A stretch of DNA of 64,000 nucleotides from Oscillospiraceae bacterium (GCA_017536625.1 JAFXGY010000013.1:1-64000), one strand, 5' to 3'. Numbered from the stretch's first letter, positions 17,406 to 25,513 are shown. Notes: generated from the sequence alone by a model not told the origin. Translations and numbers: made by a program.

Positions 17406-19619
17406 ATGAGAACTATTCTTAACATCAACAACGAATGGGTTTTTTCCAAACCCGGCTGCGAAGCAGAAAAAGTTGACCTTCCCCACAGCTGGAACAGCGT
17501 TGACGGTCAGGACGGCGGAAACGATTATTTCCGCGGAACCTGCCGCTACACCAAAACCATCGCAAAATCCGAACTTCCGGAAGGCGACCGTGTTTATCTC
17601 GAAATCAACGGCGCAAACTCCTCCGCAAAAGTTTTTGTAAACGGAAAAGAAGTTGCAAGCCACGACGGCGGTTATTCCACCTGGAGAGTTGACATCACAG
17701 ATGAACTTTGCGAAGAAAACAAAATCGAAATCGACGTTGACAACGCCGCAAACGATTATGTTTATCCCCAGATGGCTGACTTCACTTTCTATGGCGGACT
17801 TTACCGTGACGTAAACCTCATCGGTGTTTCCGAAAGCCACTTTGACCTTGATTTTTACGGCACCCACGGAATGAAAGTCACCCCCGAAATCGAAGGCGAC
17901 GACGCTGAAATCGAAATCGAAGTTTTCCTCACCAATATGAAGGAAGGCCAGAAAATCAGATACACCGTTCTTGATAAAGAAGGCAATGTCGTTGCAGAAA
18001 AAGTAACCGACGATGACGAAGCCGAACTTGAAATCAAAAACGTTCACAGATGGCACGGAAGAAAAGACCCTTATCTTTATACCGCAAAAGCTGAACTTCT
18101 CGAAGGCGAGACCGTTCTTGATAACATTTCCGAAAGATTCGGCTGCCGCACTTTCGAAATCGACCCCGAAAACGGATTTATCCTCAATGGGGAAGAATAT
18201 CCTCTCCGCGGCGTTTCCCGCCATCAGGACAGATGGGGACTTGGCAATGCGCTTAAACCCGAACATCATAAAGAGGATATGGATCTTATTTATGAAATGG
18301 GCGCAACCACTATTCGTCTTGCCCACTATCAGCACAACCAGTATTTCTATGATCTCTGCGATGAATACGGTATGGTAGTCTGGGTAGAAATTCCTTATAT
18401 TTCCAAACATCTGCCCAATGGACGCGAAAACACCATCAGCCAGATGAAGGAACTTATCGTTCAGAACTATAACCATCCTTCCATTGTTGTCTGGGGACTT
18501 TCCAACGAAATCACCATGAGCGGTGAAGATGAAGATCTTCTTGAAAACCACAGAATCCTCAACGAACTTTGCCACGATTGGGACGAAACCAGAAAAACCG
18601 TTGTTGCCTGTGTTTCCATGTGCAGCATGGATGCAAAATATAACAAAATTCCTGATGTTGTTTCCTATAACCACTATTTCGGTTGGTATGGCGGCGACAC
18701 CACGATGAACGGTCCCTGGTTCGATCAGTTCCACGCAAAATATCCCAAAATTCCGATCGGCTGCTCCGAATACGGCTGCGAAGCTCTTAACTGGCACACT
18801 TCTAATCCCACCCAGGGCGACTATACCGAAGAATATCAGGCATATTACCACGAAGAACTCATCAAACAGCTCTTCACCAGAAAATATATGTGGGCAACCC
18901 ATGTCTGGAATATGTTTGACTTTGGCGCCGACGCAAGAAATGAAGGCGGCGAAAATGGCCAGAACCACAAGGGTCTTGTAACTTTCGACCGTTCCTACAA
19001 AAAGGATTCCTTCTATGCATATAAAGCATGGCTTTCCGATTATCCTTTTGTACATCTTTGCGGAAAACGCTATATTGACAGAGTTGAGGACGTAACCAAG
19101 GTTACTGTTTATTCCAACCTTCCCGAAGTAGAGCTTTTCGCAAACGGAGTAAGCCTTGGCAAAAAAGCAAGCCCGGAACACTTCTTCTATTTTGATGTTC
19201 CCAACGCAGGCGAAACCGAACTTGTTGCCGTTGCAGGTGAATATAAAGATGAAGGCAGAATCCGGAAGGTCGATACCATGAACGAAGATTATATCCTTAA
19301 AGAAAAAGGTGCAGTCCTCAACTGGTTCGATATTGATGCTCCCGAAGGCAGACTTTCCCTTAACGATAAGATGAGCGACATTATGAAAACCTTCCGCGGA
19401 AAACTCATTCTTCTCGGAATGTTCAAAAAAATCAAAAAAGGACTTTCCGGAGGAAAAACCGGCGGCTTTGATGTTGATAAAAAGGCCATGATGAACATGA
19501 TGAGCGGTTTCACTCTTCTTCGTCTTACCGGACTTATGGGTATGACCGGAGTAACCTTTACCAAGGAAGAACTCCTTGAAATGAACAGAAAGCTCAACAA
19601 AATCAAAAAGAAAAAATAA
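17406..19619 (+). CDS. Glycoside hydrolase family 2 (beta-glucuronidase or beta-galactosidase)
   Basis: The protein has the GH2 order: sugar-binding jelly roll (about 1-140), Ig-like domain (about 145-250), and TIM barrel. The acid/base Glu368 is in WGLSNE and the nucleophile Glu455 is in GCSEYG. NHKG at 520-523 fits the N-x-K-G motif linked to recognition of the uronate carboxylate, but related beta-galactosidases can carry similar text. An Ig-like tail and an extra hydrophobic/Lys-rich C-terminal segment of about 100 residues (about 640-737) follow. There is no signal peptide, so it acts in the cytoplasm on imported substrate. With the uronate operon next door I favour beta-glucuronidase. 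Confidence 0.82.
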   Translation: MRTILNINNEWVFSKPGCEAEKVDLPHSWNSVDGQDGGNDYFRGTCRYTKTIAKSELPEGDRVYLEINGANSSAKVFVNGKEVASHDGGYSTWRVDITDELCEENKIEIDVDNAANDYVYPQMADFTFYGGLYRDVNLIGVSESHFDLDFYGTHGMKVTPEIEGDDAEIEIEVFLTNMKEGQKIRYTVLDKEGNVVAEKVTDDDEAELEIKNVHRWHGRKDPYLYTAKAELLEGETVLDNISERFGCRTFEIDPENGFILNGEEYPLRGVSRHQDRWGLGNALKPEHHKEDMDLIYEMGATTIRLAHYQHNQYFYDLCDEYGMVVWVEIPYISKHLPNGRENTISQMKELIVQNYNHPSIVVWGLSNEITMSGEDEDLLENHRILNELCHDWDETRKTVVACVSMCSMDAKYNKIPDVVSYNHYFGWYGGDTTMNGPWFDQFHAKYPKIPIGCSEYGCEALNWHTSNPTQGDYTEEYQAYYHEELIKQLFTRKYMWATHVWNMFDFGADARNEGGENGQNHKGLVTFDRSYKKDSFYAYKAWLSDYPFVHLCGKRYIDRVEDVTKVTVYSNLPEVELFANGVSLGKKASPEHFFYFDVPNAGETELVAVAGEYKDEGRIRKVDTMNEDYILKEKGAVLNWFDIDAPEGRLSLNDKMSDIMKTFRGKLILLGMFKKIKKGLSGGKTGGFDVDKKAMMNMMSGFTLLRLTGLMGMTGVTFTKEELLEMNRKLNKIKKKK

Positions 19620-19634
19620 TTGACCGCAAAAATA

Positions 19635-19671
19635 AAAACTCCCGTGCTCAAAATGAGCACGGGAGTTTTTT
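19635..19671. terminator. Bidirectional terminator with GTGCTCA/TGAGCAC stem
   Basis: A 16-bp stem (19635-19650 with 19654-19669) with an AAA loop separates the convergent GH2 and YitT genes. It again contains the recurrent GTGCTCA word. Confidence 0.95.
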
Positions 19672-19680
19672 TTATCTGAT

Positions 19681-20571
19681 TTACTGCATATCTTCGGGGC
19701 GTTTTTTGTATTTTCTTGCAGAGGAAAATCCTCTTCCGCGAACTTCCGTTACACGGCTTATAATTACGAAGCATTTGGGGTCAATGCTGTGGGCAAGGCG
19801 TTCGACTTTTGCAATTTCGCGGTTGGAAACAATGGACATAACAACTTCGGTTTCATAATGTTTATAACCCGTTTCCGCATGAAGAAGAGTTACGCCGCGG
19901 TCGATTTGAGTAAGAATCGCATCGGTAATTTCGTTGGCTCTTCTTGTGACGATTTTGATTTCGGTTCTGGATTTGCCCATGACGAGGGTTTTATCAAGGA
20001 AGAAAGTATAAATGAAAGTGAAGATGATTCCGTAAAGAATCGCATCCATGGATTTGAACATCGCAAGGAAAACAACAACAATGAAATCCATGGCATAAAG
20101 AGTTGTCGAAACAGGAATATGGAAAAATTTGTTAAGGATCAGCGGAGGAATATCCATTCCGCCGGTGGAAGCGCCGGAACGTATTACAAGACCAAGAGCG
20201 ATTCCGATTCCGATTCCTCCGAGAACGGTGCAGAGAAGCACATCATCGGTAAGGGCGTAATCACCGAAAATTCTGTTGCAGATTTCAAGGAACAGCGGAT
20301 AGCAGATGGAGCTGAGAATTGTGGTCACGGCGAATGCTTTTCCGAGCACAAAGTATCCGAGGCAAAGCATAGCAAGGTTGAAAACGAGAACAAAGGCGGA
20401 AATCGGGATATGTAAAAAATACTCAATAATAAGCGCAATACCGGTTGTTCCGCCAAGGGCAATTCCGGAAGGAAGAACAAAAAGCTTGATGCTCAGCGCA
20501 TAAATGATATTTCCGAAAATTATGCAAAGAAAAGGGAAAACCTTTTGTTTGAATTCGGATTTCTGAATCAT
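19681..20571 (-). CDS. YitT family membrane protein (DUF161 and DUF2179)
   Basis: The 296-residue protein has about five or six N-terminal membrane helices, with the family motifs GGTTGIALI and GASTGGMDI. A cytosolic C-terminal DUF2179 domain follows (about 205-285, KIVTRRANEITDAI). YitT proteins are widespread in Firmicutes, often in several copies, and their transport role is not established. AAAGGA lies eight bases before the ATG. The leader contains a terminator-like hairpin and a repeated ACGTTTG that overlaps the ribosome binding site. Confidence 0.9.
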   Translation of the reverse strand: MIQKSEFKQKVFPFLCIIFGNIIYALSIKLFVLPSGIALGGTTGIALIIEYFLHIPISAFVLVFNLAMLCLGYFVLGKAFAVTTILSSICYPLFLEICNRIFGDYALTDDVLLCTVLGGIGIGIALGLVIRSGASTGGMDIPPLILNKFFHIPVSTTLYAMDFIVVVFLAMFKSMDAILYGIIFTFIYTFFLDKTLVMGKSRTEIKIVTRRANEITDAILTQIDRGVTLLHAETGYKHYETEVVMSIVSNREIAKVERLAHSIDPKCFVIISRVTEVRGRGFSSARKYKKRPEDMQ

Positions 20572-20573
20572 AA

Positions 20574-20639
20574 CAAACGTCCTTTCAAAAATACTTTGAA
20601 CAAAAAAACGTTTGCCATGAAATTTTCCCTGACAAACGT
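20574..20639 (-). promoter_or_regulatory. Attenuator-like leader of yitT
   Basis: In the mRNA sense, ACGTTTGTCA (20639-20630) pairs with TGGCAAACGT (20617-20608), giving a 10-bp stem followed by U7: an intrinsic terminator inside the leader. A second ACGTTTG copy (20580-20574) lies between the AAAGGA and the ATG. It could pair with the same CAAACGT arm and then cover the translation start. The two pairings exclude each other. A GNRA-capped hairpin AGGA-GCAA-TCCT lies further upstream. I recognise no known riboswitch class. Confidence 0.55.
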
Positions 20640-20668
20640 GGATCGAGGATTGCTCCTAATACAAAAAT

Positions 20669-20698
20669 ATTATAAGTGTAACAGAGATGAAATGTCAA
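20669..20698 (-). promoter_or_regulatory. Promoter of yitT
   Basis: Minus-strand TTGACA (20698-20693) and TATAAT (20674-20669) have an 18-bp spacer. The transcript would start about 90 nt before the ATG. Confidence 0.75.
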
Positions 20699-20702
20699 GT
20701 GG

Positions 20703-21389
20703 TTAAAGATAAAATTTCAGCTCATTTTTCCTGTTGCGGCAAAGATAAATCCGCATAAATTGAAGGGTTCTGAATTCAAGGGCTTTTTTGGGACATTCGT
20801 TCACGCACCGAAGACAGCGTATACAGTTTTTGCCGATGGAGTTTTCTTCCATTGCACCGGTGGGACAGTTTTCGATGCATTTTCCGCAATGATTGCAGTT
20901 TTGATTTCGGAAAAGTTTTACGCCGATTTGCGTTCTTCTGGCGGGAACCAGATCGGCATAAAAAACCTTTTTTGCTTTTGAAATAACGGCGTTTTCGGGA
21001 TTCTTTATTCTTTCAAAAATCGGTTCAAGAGCATCAAAATCAAAATCATCCGGTTCATCAAGAAAACTGTGCCCGCAGGGAATGCAGACCCCGGCAATTA
21101 CCTTTGCGTTCGTAATTTTTGAAGCGTCCATAATGACGTTTCCGTAAGATTTTCTTCCGTATGTGGCTGCAAAAACCACCTTTTCCGCTTTCAGCTTCGG
21201 AAGAAAATCAAAAACCGCATCCGGAAGGTTTTGGCAATAAACTGGGAATATAACCACCGCTGTTTCAGAAAAATAATCGTCGGTAGATAAGTTTGTAATA
21301 TCAAAAGCAGGGGAATCAAGCTTTTTGCCAAAGTATTCCGCAAGCCTTCTGCTTTTGCCGCTTCCGGAAAAATAATAAACTTTAATCAT
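20703..21389 (-). CDS. EFR1-type flavodoxin-ferredoxin fusion
   Basis: The 228-residue protein has a flavodoxin-like N-terminal half with the loop YYFSGSGKS that replaces the usual FMN phosphate loop. The C-terminal half carries two [4Fe-4S] motifs: Cys165/168/171/175 and Cys189/192/195/199. It is of the EFR1 kind and should pass low-potential electrons to an unknown partner. Its start overlaps the end of the PP-loop ATPase gene by eight bases, so the two are made together and probably act together. Confidence 0.87.
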   Translation of the reverse strand: MIKVYYFSGSGKSRRLAEYFGKKLDSPAFDITNLSTDDYFSETAVVIFPVYCQNLPDAVFDFLPKLKAEKVVFAATYGRKSYGNVIMDASKITNAKVIAGVCIPCGHSFLDEPDDFDFDALEPIFERIKNPENAVISKAKKVFYADLVPARRTQIGVKLFRNQNCNHCGKCIENCPTGAMEENSIGKNCIRCLRCVNECPKKALEFRTLQFMRIYLCRNRKNELKFYL

Positions 21390-22788
21390 AATCTTCTCTT
21401 AAAAAATCGCACATAAGCGCACATTCGGGAATTTCATCAAGGGAAAAACCAAGGAAGTTTTCCATTTCGTACATAATCTGTTCTTTCGGAACAAGGCTGT
21501 TTTTGCCGGCAAGGGAAATTTCCAGCGCGCTGAAAGGAATCATTTTGCTTCTGCAATGATAAAAACGCACAAATTGGGAATAATCCTTGCATTTTTCAAT
21601 TTGACAACTGGTATGTAAAGCTTTTTTACTTTCCGAAGGAGGAACCCATCCGCATTCTTCGGTAAGGATATTTTTCACCTTGTTCCATTCATATTTTCCT
21701 CCGCAGATTTCGTCAAAATCAAGATGAACAAAAGCCGGGATATTCCCCGTTCTTGAAGAGCGGCTTATTGCTTTGCGGAAAGGCGGAATAATTTCCGGGA
21801 CTTCGTGTATAGCCTCCACAATATTTGAAACAAGTGGATTATAATAGCCGAAAAGGTTCATAACGGTGCTCTTTTTCTTCGTAAGCTGACGCATTGAAAG
21901 AAGAGTCTGGAGCTGTCCTTTTTTCAGCGGAGGACGCAGAGTCAGTATTCTTCCGATGTTGATCAGTGCGGAAACGGCTTTGTTTTTGCCGATGGAGTAA
22001 ACAAATTCCGGTGCCATGTGGTTATAATAAAGCCCAAGCATCTGAACAGGTTCGTTGCCAGCAAGGAAATAAGGAACGTTATTCGCCACAAGTTCCGGAT
22101 AAAAAAGAACATAGGCGAGGGAAGGGCATGCGCAGGTGTTTTCGCTCAGTTCATAAAGTTTGCGATAGATTTTCCGAAGGTTATCGCGACTCATAGTTCT
22201 TATAATAAACTCTACGTTCGGGAAGTGCTTTTTCGCGTTCTCAATGCTCTTTTTTGCGCTTTCCGAAATAAAAGGAATTTCCCATGTGAGCGCCAGAACC
22301 CGGAGCTTTTTTACTTTTGCAAGGTAGTAAAGCAGGAAGGTGGAATCTTTTCCGCCGGTATAAAACAGGGCGCAGTCAAAGCGCGATTTTTTTGCATGGG
22401 GGATTTCTTCTATAAGAGGCACAACGCTTCTGAGTTCTTCAGCTTTTTCGGAAGTTTCGCACATGGGGCAAAGTCCGTTTTCGCTGAATTCAAGGCCGGG
22501 AATAATGAAATCATTGGCACAGCAGTTTTTGCAGAAGCGTGCTTCGTGGATGGATTTTGGGGTAATTTTAAGATTATCTTCGGTGACGATTTGCTGACCG
22601 ATTAGTTTTTTCAGAACGGAAAGTTCTTCTTCGGAAAGTACATTTGGAAGAGAAGCAATTATTTTGGTTTGCTTTTGTGTCAATTTAACGCGGTTTTTGA
22701 AAAGGTTTTCGCCGCAGCGCAGTCCGTAATAATAAAGTTCGCTGTTTTCAAGCTTCCAGCGGTTCTGAAGAAAATATTTTTCAGCCAT
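21382..22788 (-). CDS. PP-loop ATP pyrophosphatase with N-terminal zinc ribbon
   Basis: I do not know its substrate. The 468-residue protein has three parts. Residues 1-75 are a small alpha/beta segment that looks like a winged helix. Residues 86-110 hold CxxCC...CxxC, probably a zinc ribbon. From residue 144 the PP-loop TGGKDST opens an adenylating domain, and further Cys residues lie in the C-terminal part. The Cys pattern before the PP-loop recalls N-acetyl sugar amidotransferases (WbpG/PseA) and thiolating tRNA enzymes. Overlap with the EFR1 gene suggests a redox-linked adenylation or thiolation reaction (inference). CAGGAGGTG precedes the ATG. Confidence 0.72.
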   Translation of the reverse strand: MAEKYFLQNRWKLENSELYYYGLRCGENLFKNRVKLTQKQTKIIASLPNVLSEEELSVLKKLIGQQIVTEDNLKITPKSIHEARFCKNCCANDFIIPGLEFSENGLCPMCETSEKAEELRSVVPLIEEIPHAKKSRFDCALFYTGGKDSTFLLYYLAKVKKLRVLALTWEIPFISESAKKSIENAKKHFPNVEFIIRTMSRDNLRKIYRKLYELSENTCACPSLAYVLFYPELVANNVPYFLAGNEPVQMLGLYYNHMAPEFVYSIGKNKAVSALINIGRILTLRPPLKKGQLQTLLSMRQLTKKKSTVMNLFGYYNPLVSNIVEAIHEVPEIIPPFRKAISRSSRTGNIPAFVHLDFDEICGGKYEWNKVKNILTEECGWVPPSESKKALHTSCQIEKCKDYSQFVRFYHCRSKMIPFSALEISLAGKNSLVPKEQIMYEMENFLGFSLDEIPECALMCDFLREDYD

Positions 22789-22821
22789 TCATTTCACCTC
22801 CTGAAGCAATATTCCAACTAC

Positions 22822-22850
22822 ATAATAGCGTTTTTTTTAATGTTTTGCAA
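22822..22850 (-). promoter_or_regulatory. Promoter of the PP-loop/EFR1 operon
   Basis: Minus-strand TTGCAA (22850-22845) and TATTAT (22827-22822) have a 17-bp spacer. Confidence 0.65.
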
Positions 22851-22870
22851 TATATAGCCGAAAAGGGAAT

Positions 22871-22896
22871 AAAAAAGCTCCGGTCTTATCCGGAGC
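22871..22896 (-). terminator. Terminator of the TetR gene
   Basis: On the minus strand GCTCCGG, a 6-nt loop and CCGGAGC are followed by six T (plus-strand A run 22871-22876). Confidence 0.9.
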
Positions 22897-22905
22897 GGTT
22901 AATGT

Positions 22906-23427
22906 TTATCCTCTGCCTTTATATTCAAGTTTTATTACTTCTGCCATCTCTTCCGGAGATTCCTCGCAGCCGCCTTCCAGCCACATCTTGATGATGGCAT
23001 TTATTCCATTGCGAAAAAACTCGATATGATATTTGATGTTTTTGTTGTTGAATTCCGTTTCAGCTCTTTTTTTATCATAAATTGTGATCATATGGTTACT
23101 GTCATAACAAAGTTTGAAATAGGTTTTATAAAAAAGCTGATTTTCTTTTATGTGGGTGAACATTTTAAGTGCACCGGTGTGTTCGTTTGAATAGTCATAA
23201 TCCGCAAAAAGTTCGGAAAAATCATCTTCGAGCTTTTTACGGGTTTTATCCGCAAGGTCATAAATATCAAGAAAATTGGCATAAAAAGTGCTTCTGTTAA
23301 GTTCCGAAATCTTGCAGATATCAGAAACCGATATTTCTTTTATATCCTTTTTTTGAAGAAGTTCTATAAAAACTTTCTCAATTTTTTCGATGGATTCCCG
23401 TCTTCTTTTATTGTTTGCTGTGTTCAT
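22906..23427 (-). CDS. TetR/AcrR-family regulator
   Basis: The 173-residue protein has an N-terminal TetR helix-turn-helix: KIEKVFIELLQKKDIKEISV and ICKISELNRSTFYANF (about residues 15-55). The C-terminal ligand part is short and helical, of the TetR_C_33 kind. GAGG precedes the ATG. It diverges from the two-gene membrane operon and very likely represses it and itself, as two small palindromes lie in the shared promoter region. Confidence 0.88.
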   Translation of the reverse strand: MNTANNKRRRESIEKIEKVFIELLQKKDIKEISVSDICKISELNRSTFYANFLDIYDLADKTRKKLEDDFSELFADYDYSNEHTGALKMFTHIKENQLFYKTYFKLCYDSNHMITIYDKKRAETEFNNKNIKYHIEFFRNGINAIIKMWLEGGCEESPEEMAEVIKLEYKGRG

Positions 23428-23443
23428 AAATACCTCATTAATG

Positions 23444-23525
23444 CAACAGATGTTGAAGAATTGATGATTGTTTTTTGAAAAACAAAAATATTATAATATA
23501 GTCACATTAAAAATACAACTGTTGT
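23444..23525. promoter_or_regulatory. Divergent promoters and candidate TetR operators
   Basis: CAACA-GA-TGTTG (23444-23455) lies just before the tetR start. ACAAC-T-GTTGT (23515-23525) lies near the +1 of the plus-strand genes. For the plus strand, TTGTTT (23468-23473) and TATAAT (23492-23497) are 18 bp apart. For tetR, minus-strand TTGTAT (23518-23513) and TATAAT (23495-23490) are 17 bp apart. The right palindrome overlaps the tetR -35, so one bound dimer could block both directions. Confidence 0.55.
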
Positions 23526-23545
23526 TTTATTGAAAGGAGATAAAA

Positions 23546-23914
23546 ATGAAAAAAAGCAGCTTTGTTGCAATGATTCTCGGAACAGTAAGCACTGTTCTGT
23601 TTGCTCTCGGAATGTGCATGGCACTTCTTCCGGAATGGGATTCTTTCACCGAAGGTATAATTTTCGGTACTGTGGGTCTTGTTATGGGTTTGATAACCTT
23701 AATTATCTGGAGGAAAATGGAGCATAAAGCACCCATCAAACTTAATGGAAAGAATGTCCTTTTTGTTATTTTTGCGGTTATCGGTGCGCTTATTCTCGGA
23801 ACAGGAATGTGCTTCTGCCTTGTTTGGGAAAACCTCGTCTTCGGGACGATTATCGGTCTTGCGGGAATTTTGATGCTTCTTTCTCTTATTCCGATTGTTA
23901 AAGGAATTAAATGA
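23546..23914 (+). CDS. Small four-helix membrane protein under TetR control
   Basis: I do not recognise a named family. The 122 residues contain four hydrophobic segments (about 8-28, 37-57, 72-95 and 98-118), arranged as two similar halves. Both halves contain LGMCMALLPEW- or GMCFCLVWE-like text (residues 21-31 and 86-95), which suggests an internal duplication. AAAGGAG precedes the ATG. Its stop overlaps the next start by four bases. Confidence 0.7.
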   Translation: MKKSSFVAMILGTVSTVLFALGMCMALLPEWDSFTEGIIFGTVGLVMGLITLIIWRKMEHKAPIKLNGKNVLFVIFAVIGALILGTGMCFCLVWENLVFGTIIGLAGILMLLSLIPIVKGIK

Positions 23915-24729
23915 AAACCAAAAGAACAATAATGATCGCCGCTGCCGGATTTATGTTTAATGCCGGATATGGAGCTTATTGTGCATTCATAGGAATAAAA
24001 AGTGTTTCCTGGTGGTTTATAACGCTTGCCGCTTATTATCTGATTCTGAGCATAATGCGTTTTGTAATAATTACTTCGCATCGGACAGCATCTTTCAAAA
24101 AATTTAAAGATAATCATCTTTCAAGGTTTACCGGAATACTTTTTGTTTTTCTTTCCATAGTGCTTGCGGGAACGGCGTATCTTTCATACAGCGAAGAGCA
24201 GGGGATAGAGCACCACATAATTGTTATGATTACAATAGCGCTTTATTCTTTCGTCAAAATAGCAATATCGATAGTCAATCTTGCAAAAATAAAAAACAAA
24301 GATGACGCTTCAATAAAAACTTTGCGTAATATATCTTTTGCAGATGCGCTTGTTTCAATTTTTTCGCTGCAGCGTTCGATGCTCGTCACTTTTGAAGGAC
24401 TTACCTATGCGGAAATCAAATTGTTTAACGCTTTGACAGGTACGGCGGTTTATGTTCTCGTGTTTATTTTGGGACTCAATATGATTGGAGGAAAAAGAAC
24501 GGAAATGACAAAAGCGAAAATTATAAAAATAAATGAGAAAATATCGAAAACAGTTGTCGAAGGTTATAAAAAAATCGAAAAAGGAACTGTTGAGGGTTAT
24601 AAAATTATAGAAAAAGGAGCGGTTGAAGGATACGGAAAACTTGAAGATAAATTTGTTGAAAAGTTTTTGACCAAAGACGACGAAACTCCGGAAGAGGCAA
24701 AAGAAAGACTTAAAAAATCATGCAAATAA
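23911..24729 (+). CDS. Membrane protein with C-terminal amphipathic repeat tail
   Basis: The first 195 residues hold about six membrane helices without a recognised family. The C-terminal tail (about 205-272) contains an 11-residue repeat, seen as VVEGYKKIEKG, TVEGYKIIEKG and AVEGYGKLEDK, then FVEKFLTKDDETPEEAKERLK. I know similar tails from many Clostridia proteins of unknown function. The gene starts in an ATGA overlap with the preceding membrane gene, and both are probably controlled by the divergent TetR. Confidence 0.72.
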   Translation: MKTKRTIMIAAAGFMFNAGYGAYCAFIGIKSVSWWFITLAAYYLILSIMRFVIITSHRTASFKKFKDNHLSRFTGILFVFLSIVLAGTAYLSYSEEQGIEHHIIVMITIALYSFVKIAISIVNLAKIKNKDDASIKTLRNISFADALVSIFSLQRSMLVTFEGLTYAEIKLFNALTGTAVYVLVFILGLNMIGGKRTEMTKAKIIKINEKISKTVVEGYKKIEKGTVEGYKIIEKGAVEGYGKLEDKFVEKFLTKDDETPEEAKERLKKSCK

Positions 24730-24765
24730 AACGAAATTACGGAAGAACCGGCGTTTTTTAACAAC

Positions 24766-24802
24766 AAAAAATCCCTCGAACAAAGCGTTCGAGGGATTTT
24801 TT
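24766..24802. terminator. Bidirectional terminator between membrane operon and tRNA
   Basis: AAAAAATCCCTCGAAC (24766-24781) pairs with GTTCGAGGGATTTTTT (24787-24802), giving a 16-bp stem with loop AAAGC. Confidence 0.95.
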
Positions 24803-24803
24803 C

Positions 24804-24880
<77 letters not shown>

Positions 24881-24907
24881 ATATATGCAATTTTTGAGTG
24901 CCTGATT

Positions 24908-24936
24908 ATTATACATCAAACAAAACAAAATTGCAA
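24908..24936 (-). promoter_or_regulatory. Promoter of the initiator tRNA
   Basis: Minus-strand TTGCAA (24936-24931) and TATAAT (24913-24908) are 17 bp apart, about 28 bp before the mature 5' end. Confidence 0.75.
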
Positions 24937-24955
24937 GCCTTTTTTTGAAATTTTT

Positions 24956-25381
24956 TTAAATTTCTTTTTCCATCCAATAGCAAGGGCAGCCTTCGCTGTA
25001 AACAACGCGGTCTTCGCATTTGGAAAAACCGCATTTTTCATAAAAAACCATGGCGCGTTCTTCCGCAAGAAGAAGGGCTTTTTTGCCGCCTTTAAGTTTT
25101 GCTGCGGTTTCAAGTGCTCCGATAACGCCCATGCCGATATGATTTCCGCGATAGGGTTTGAGCACGGCGATTCTTCCGAAAATGAAAGTGTTTTCTCTGC
25201 CTTTGGGGTCGGGGAAATATCTTCCGGTGGCGATGCATTTATCACCGTCATAAAGGGTCACATATTCGCAGATATTATCGATATCATCAAATTCGTTCTG
25301 AAATTTCTGTTCACATACAAAAACAGCAAGACGAACGGAATAAGCATCTTTCTGGTTATCTTTGATTTTAACTGTAATCAT
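24956..25381 (-). CDS. GNAT-family N-acetyltransferase
   Basis: The 141-residue GNAT domain (ElaA/YjcF-like) has RLAVFVCEQKFQNEFDDID near the N-terminus. The acetyl-CoA segment is IAVLKPYRGNHIGMGVIGALE (a degenerate R/QxxGxG/A), and the C-terminal motif is FYEKCGF. The start is the ATG at 25381, about 10 bases after GGGGAG. A longer open frame continues upstream, but that stretch is hydrophobic, unlike the family, and contains the promoter region. The acceptor substrate is unknown. Confidence 0.82.
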   Translation of the reverse strand: MITVKIKDNQKDAYSVRLAVFVCEQKFQNEFDDIDNICEYVTLYDGDKCIATGRYFPDPKGRENTFIFGRIAVLKPYRGNHIGMGVIGALETAAKLKGGKKALLLAEERAMVFYEKCGFSKCEDRVVYSEGCPCYWMEKEI

Positions 25382-25454
25382 TAAAGAAACACTCCCCATC
25401 AAAGTTCTGTTATAATAATAATCCATTATTACAAAAAATGCAAGGGCTTCCGGC

Positions 25455-25483
25455 TTGACAATGTGGAAGAAAAAGCATATTCT
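25455..25483 (+). promoter_or_regulatory. Promoter of nth
   Basis: TTGACA (25455-25460) and TATTCT (25478-25483) are 17 bp apart. The predicted start of transcription lies after the first in-frame ATG at 25463, which supports the downstream TTG start. Confidence 0.65.
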
Positions 25484-25513
25484 TTCATTATGAACAAATC
25501 GGAGGTGAACGTT

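Noticed and set aside
23527..24117. Minus-strand frame of 196 codons opposite the TetR-controlled membrane genes
   Set aside because: The plus-strand genes have promoters, binding sites and an ATGA overlap; the antisense frame has none of these.
24206..24215. Inverted GAGCAC copies as possible mobile-element ends
   Set aside because: The copies have no consistent flanks, target duplications or transposase genes. They are treated only as an over-represented word.
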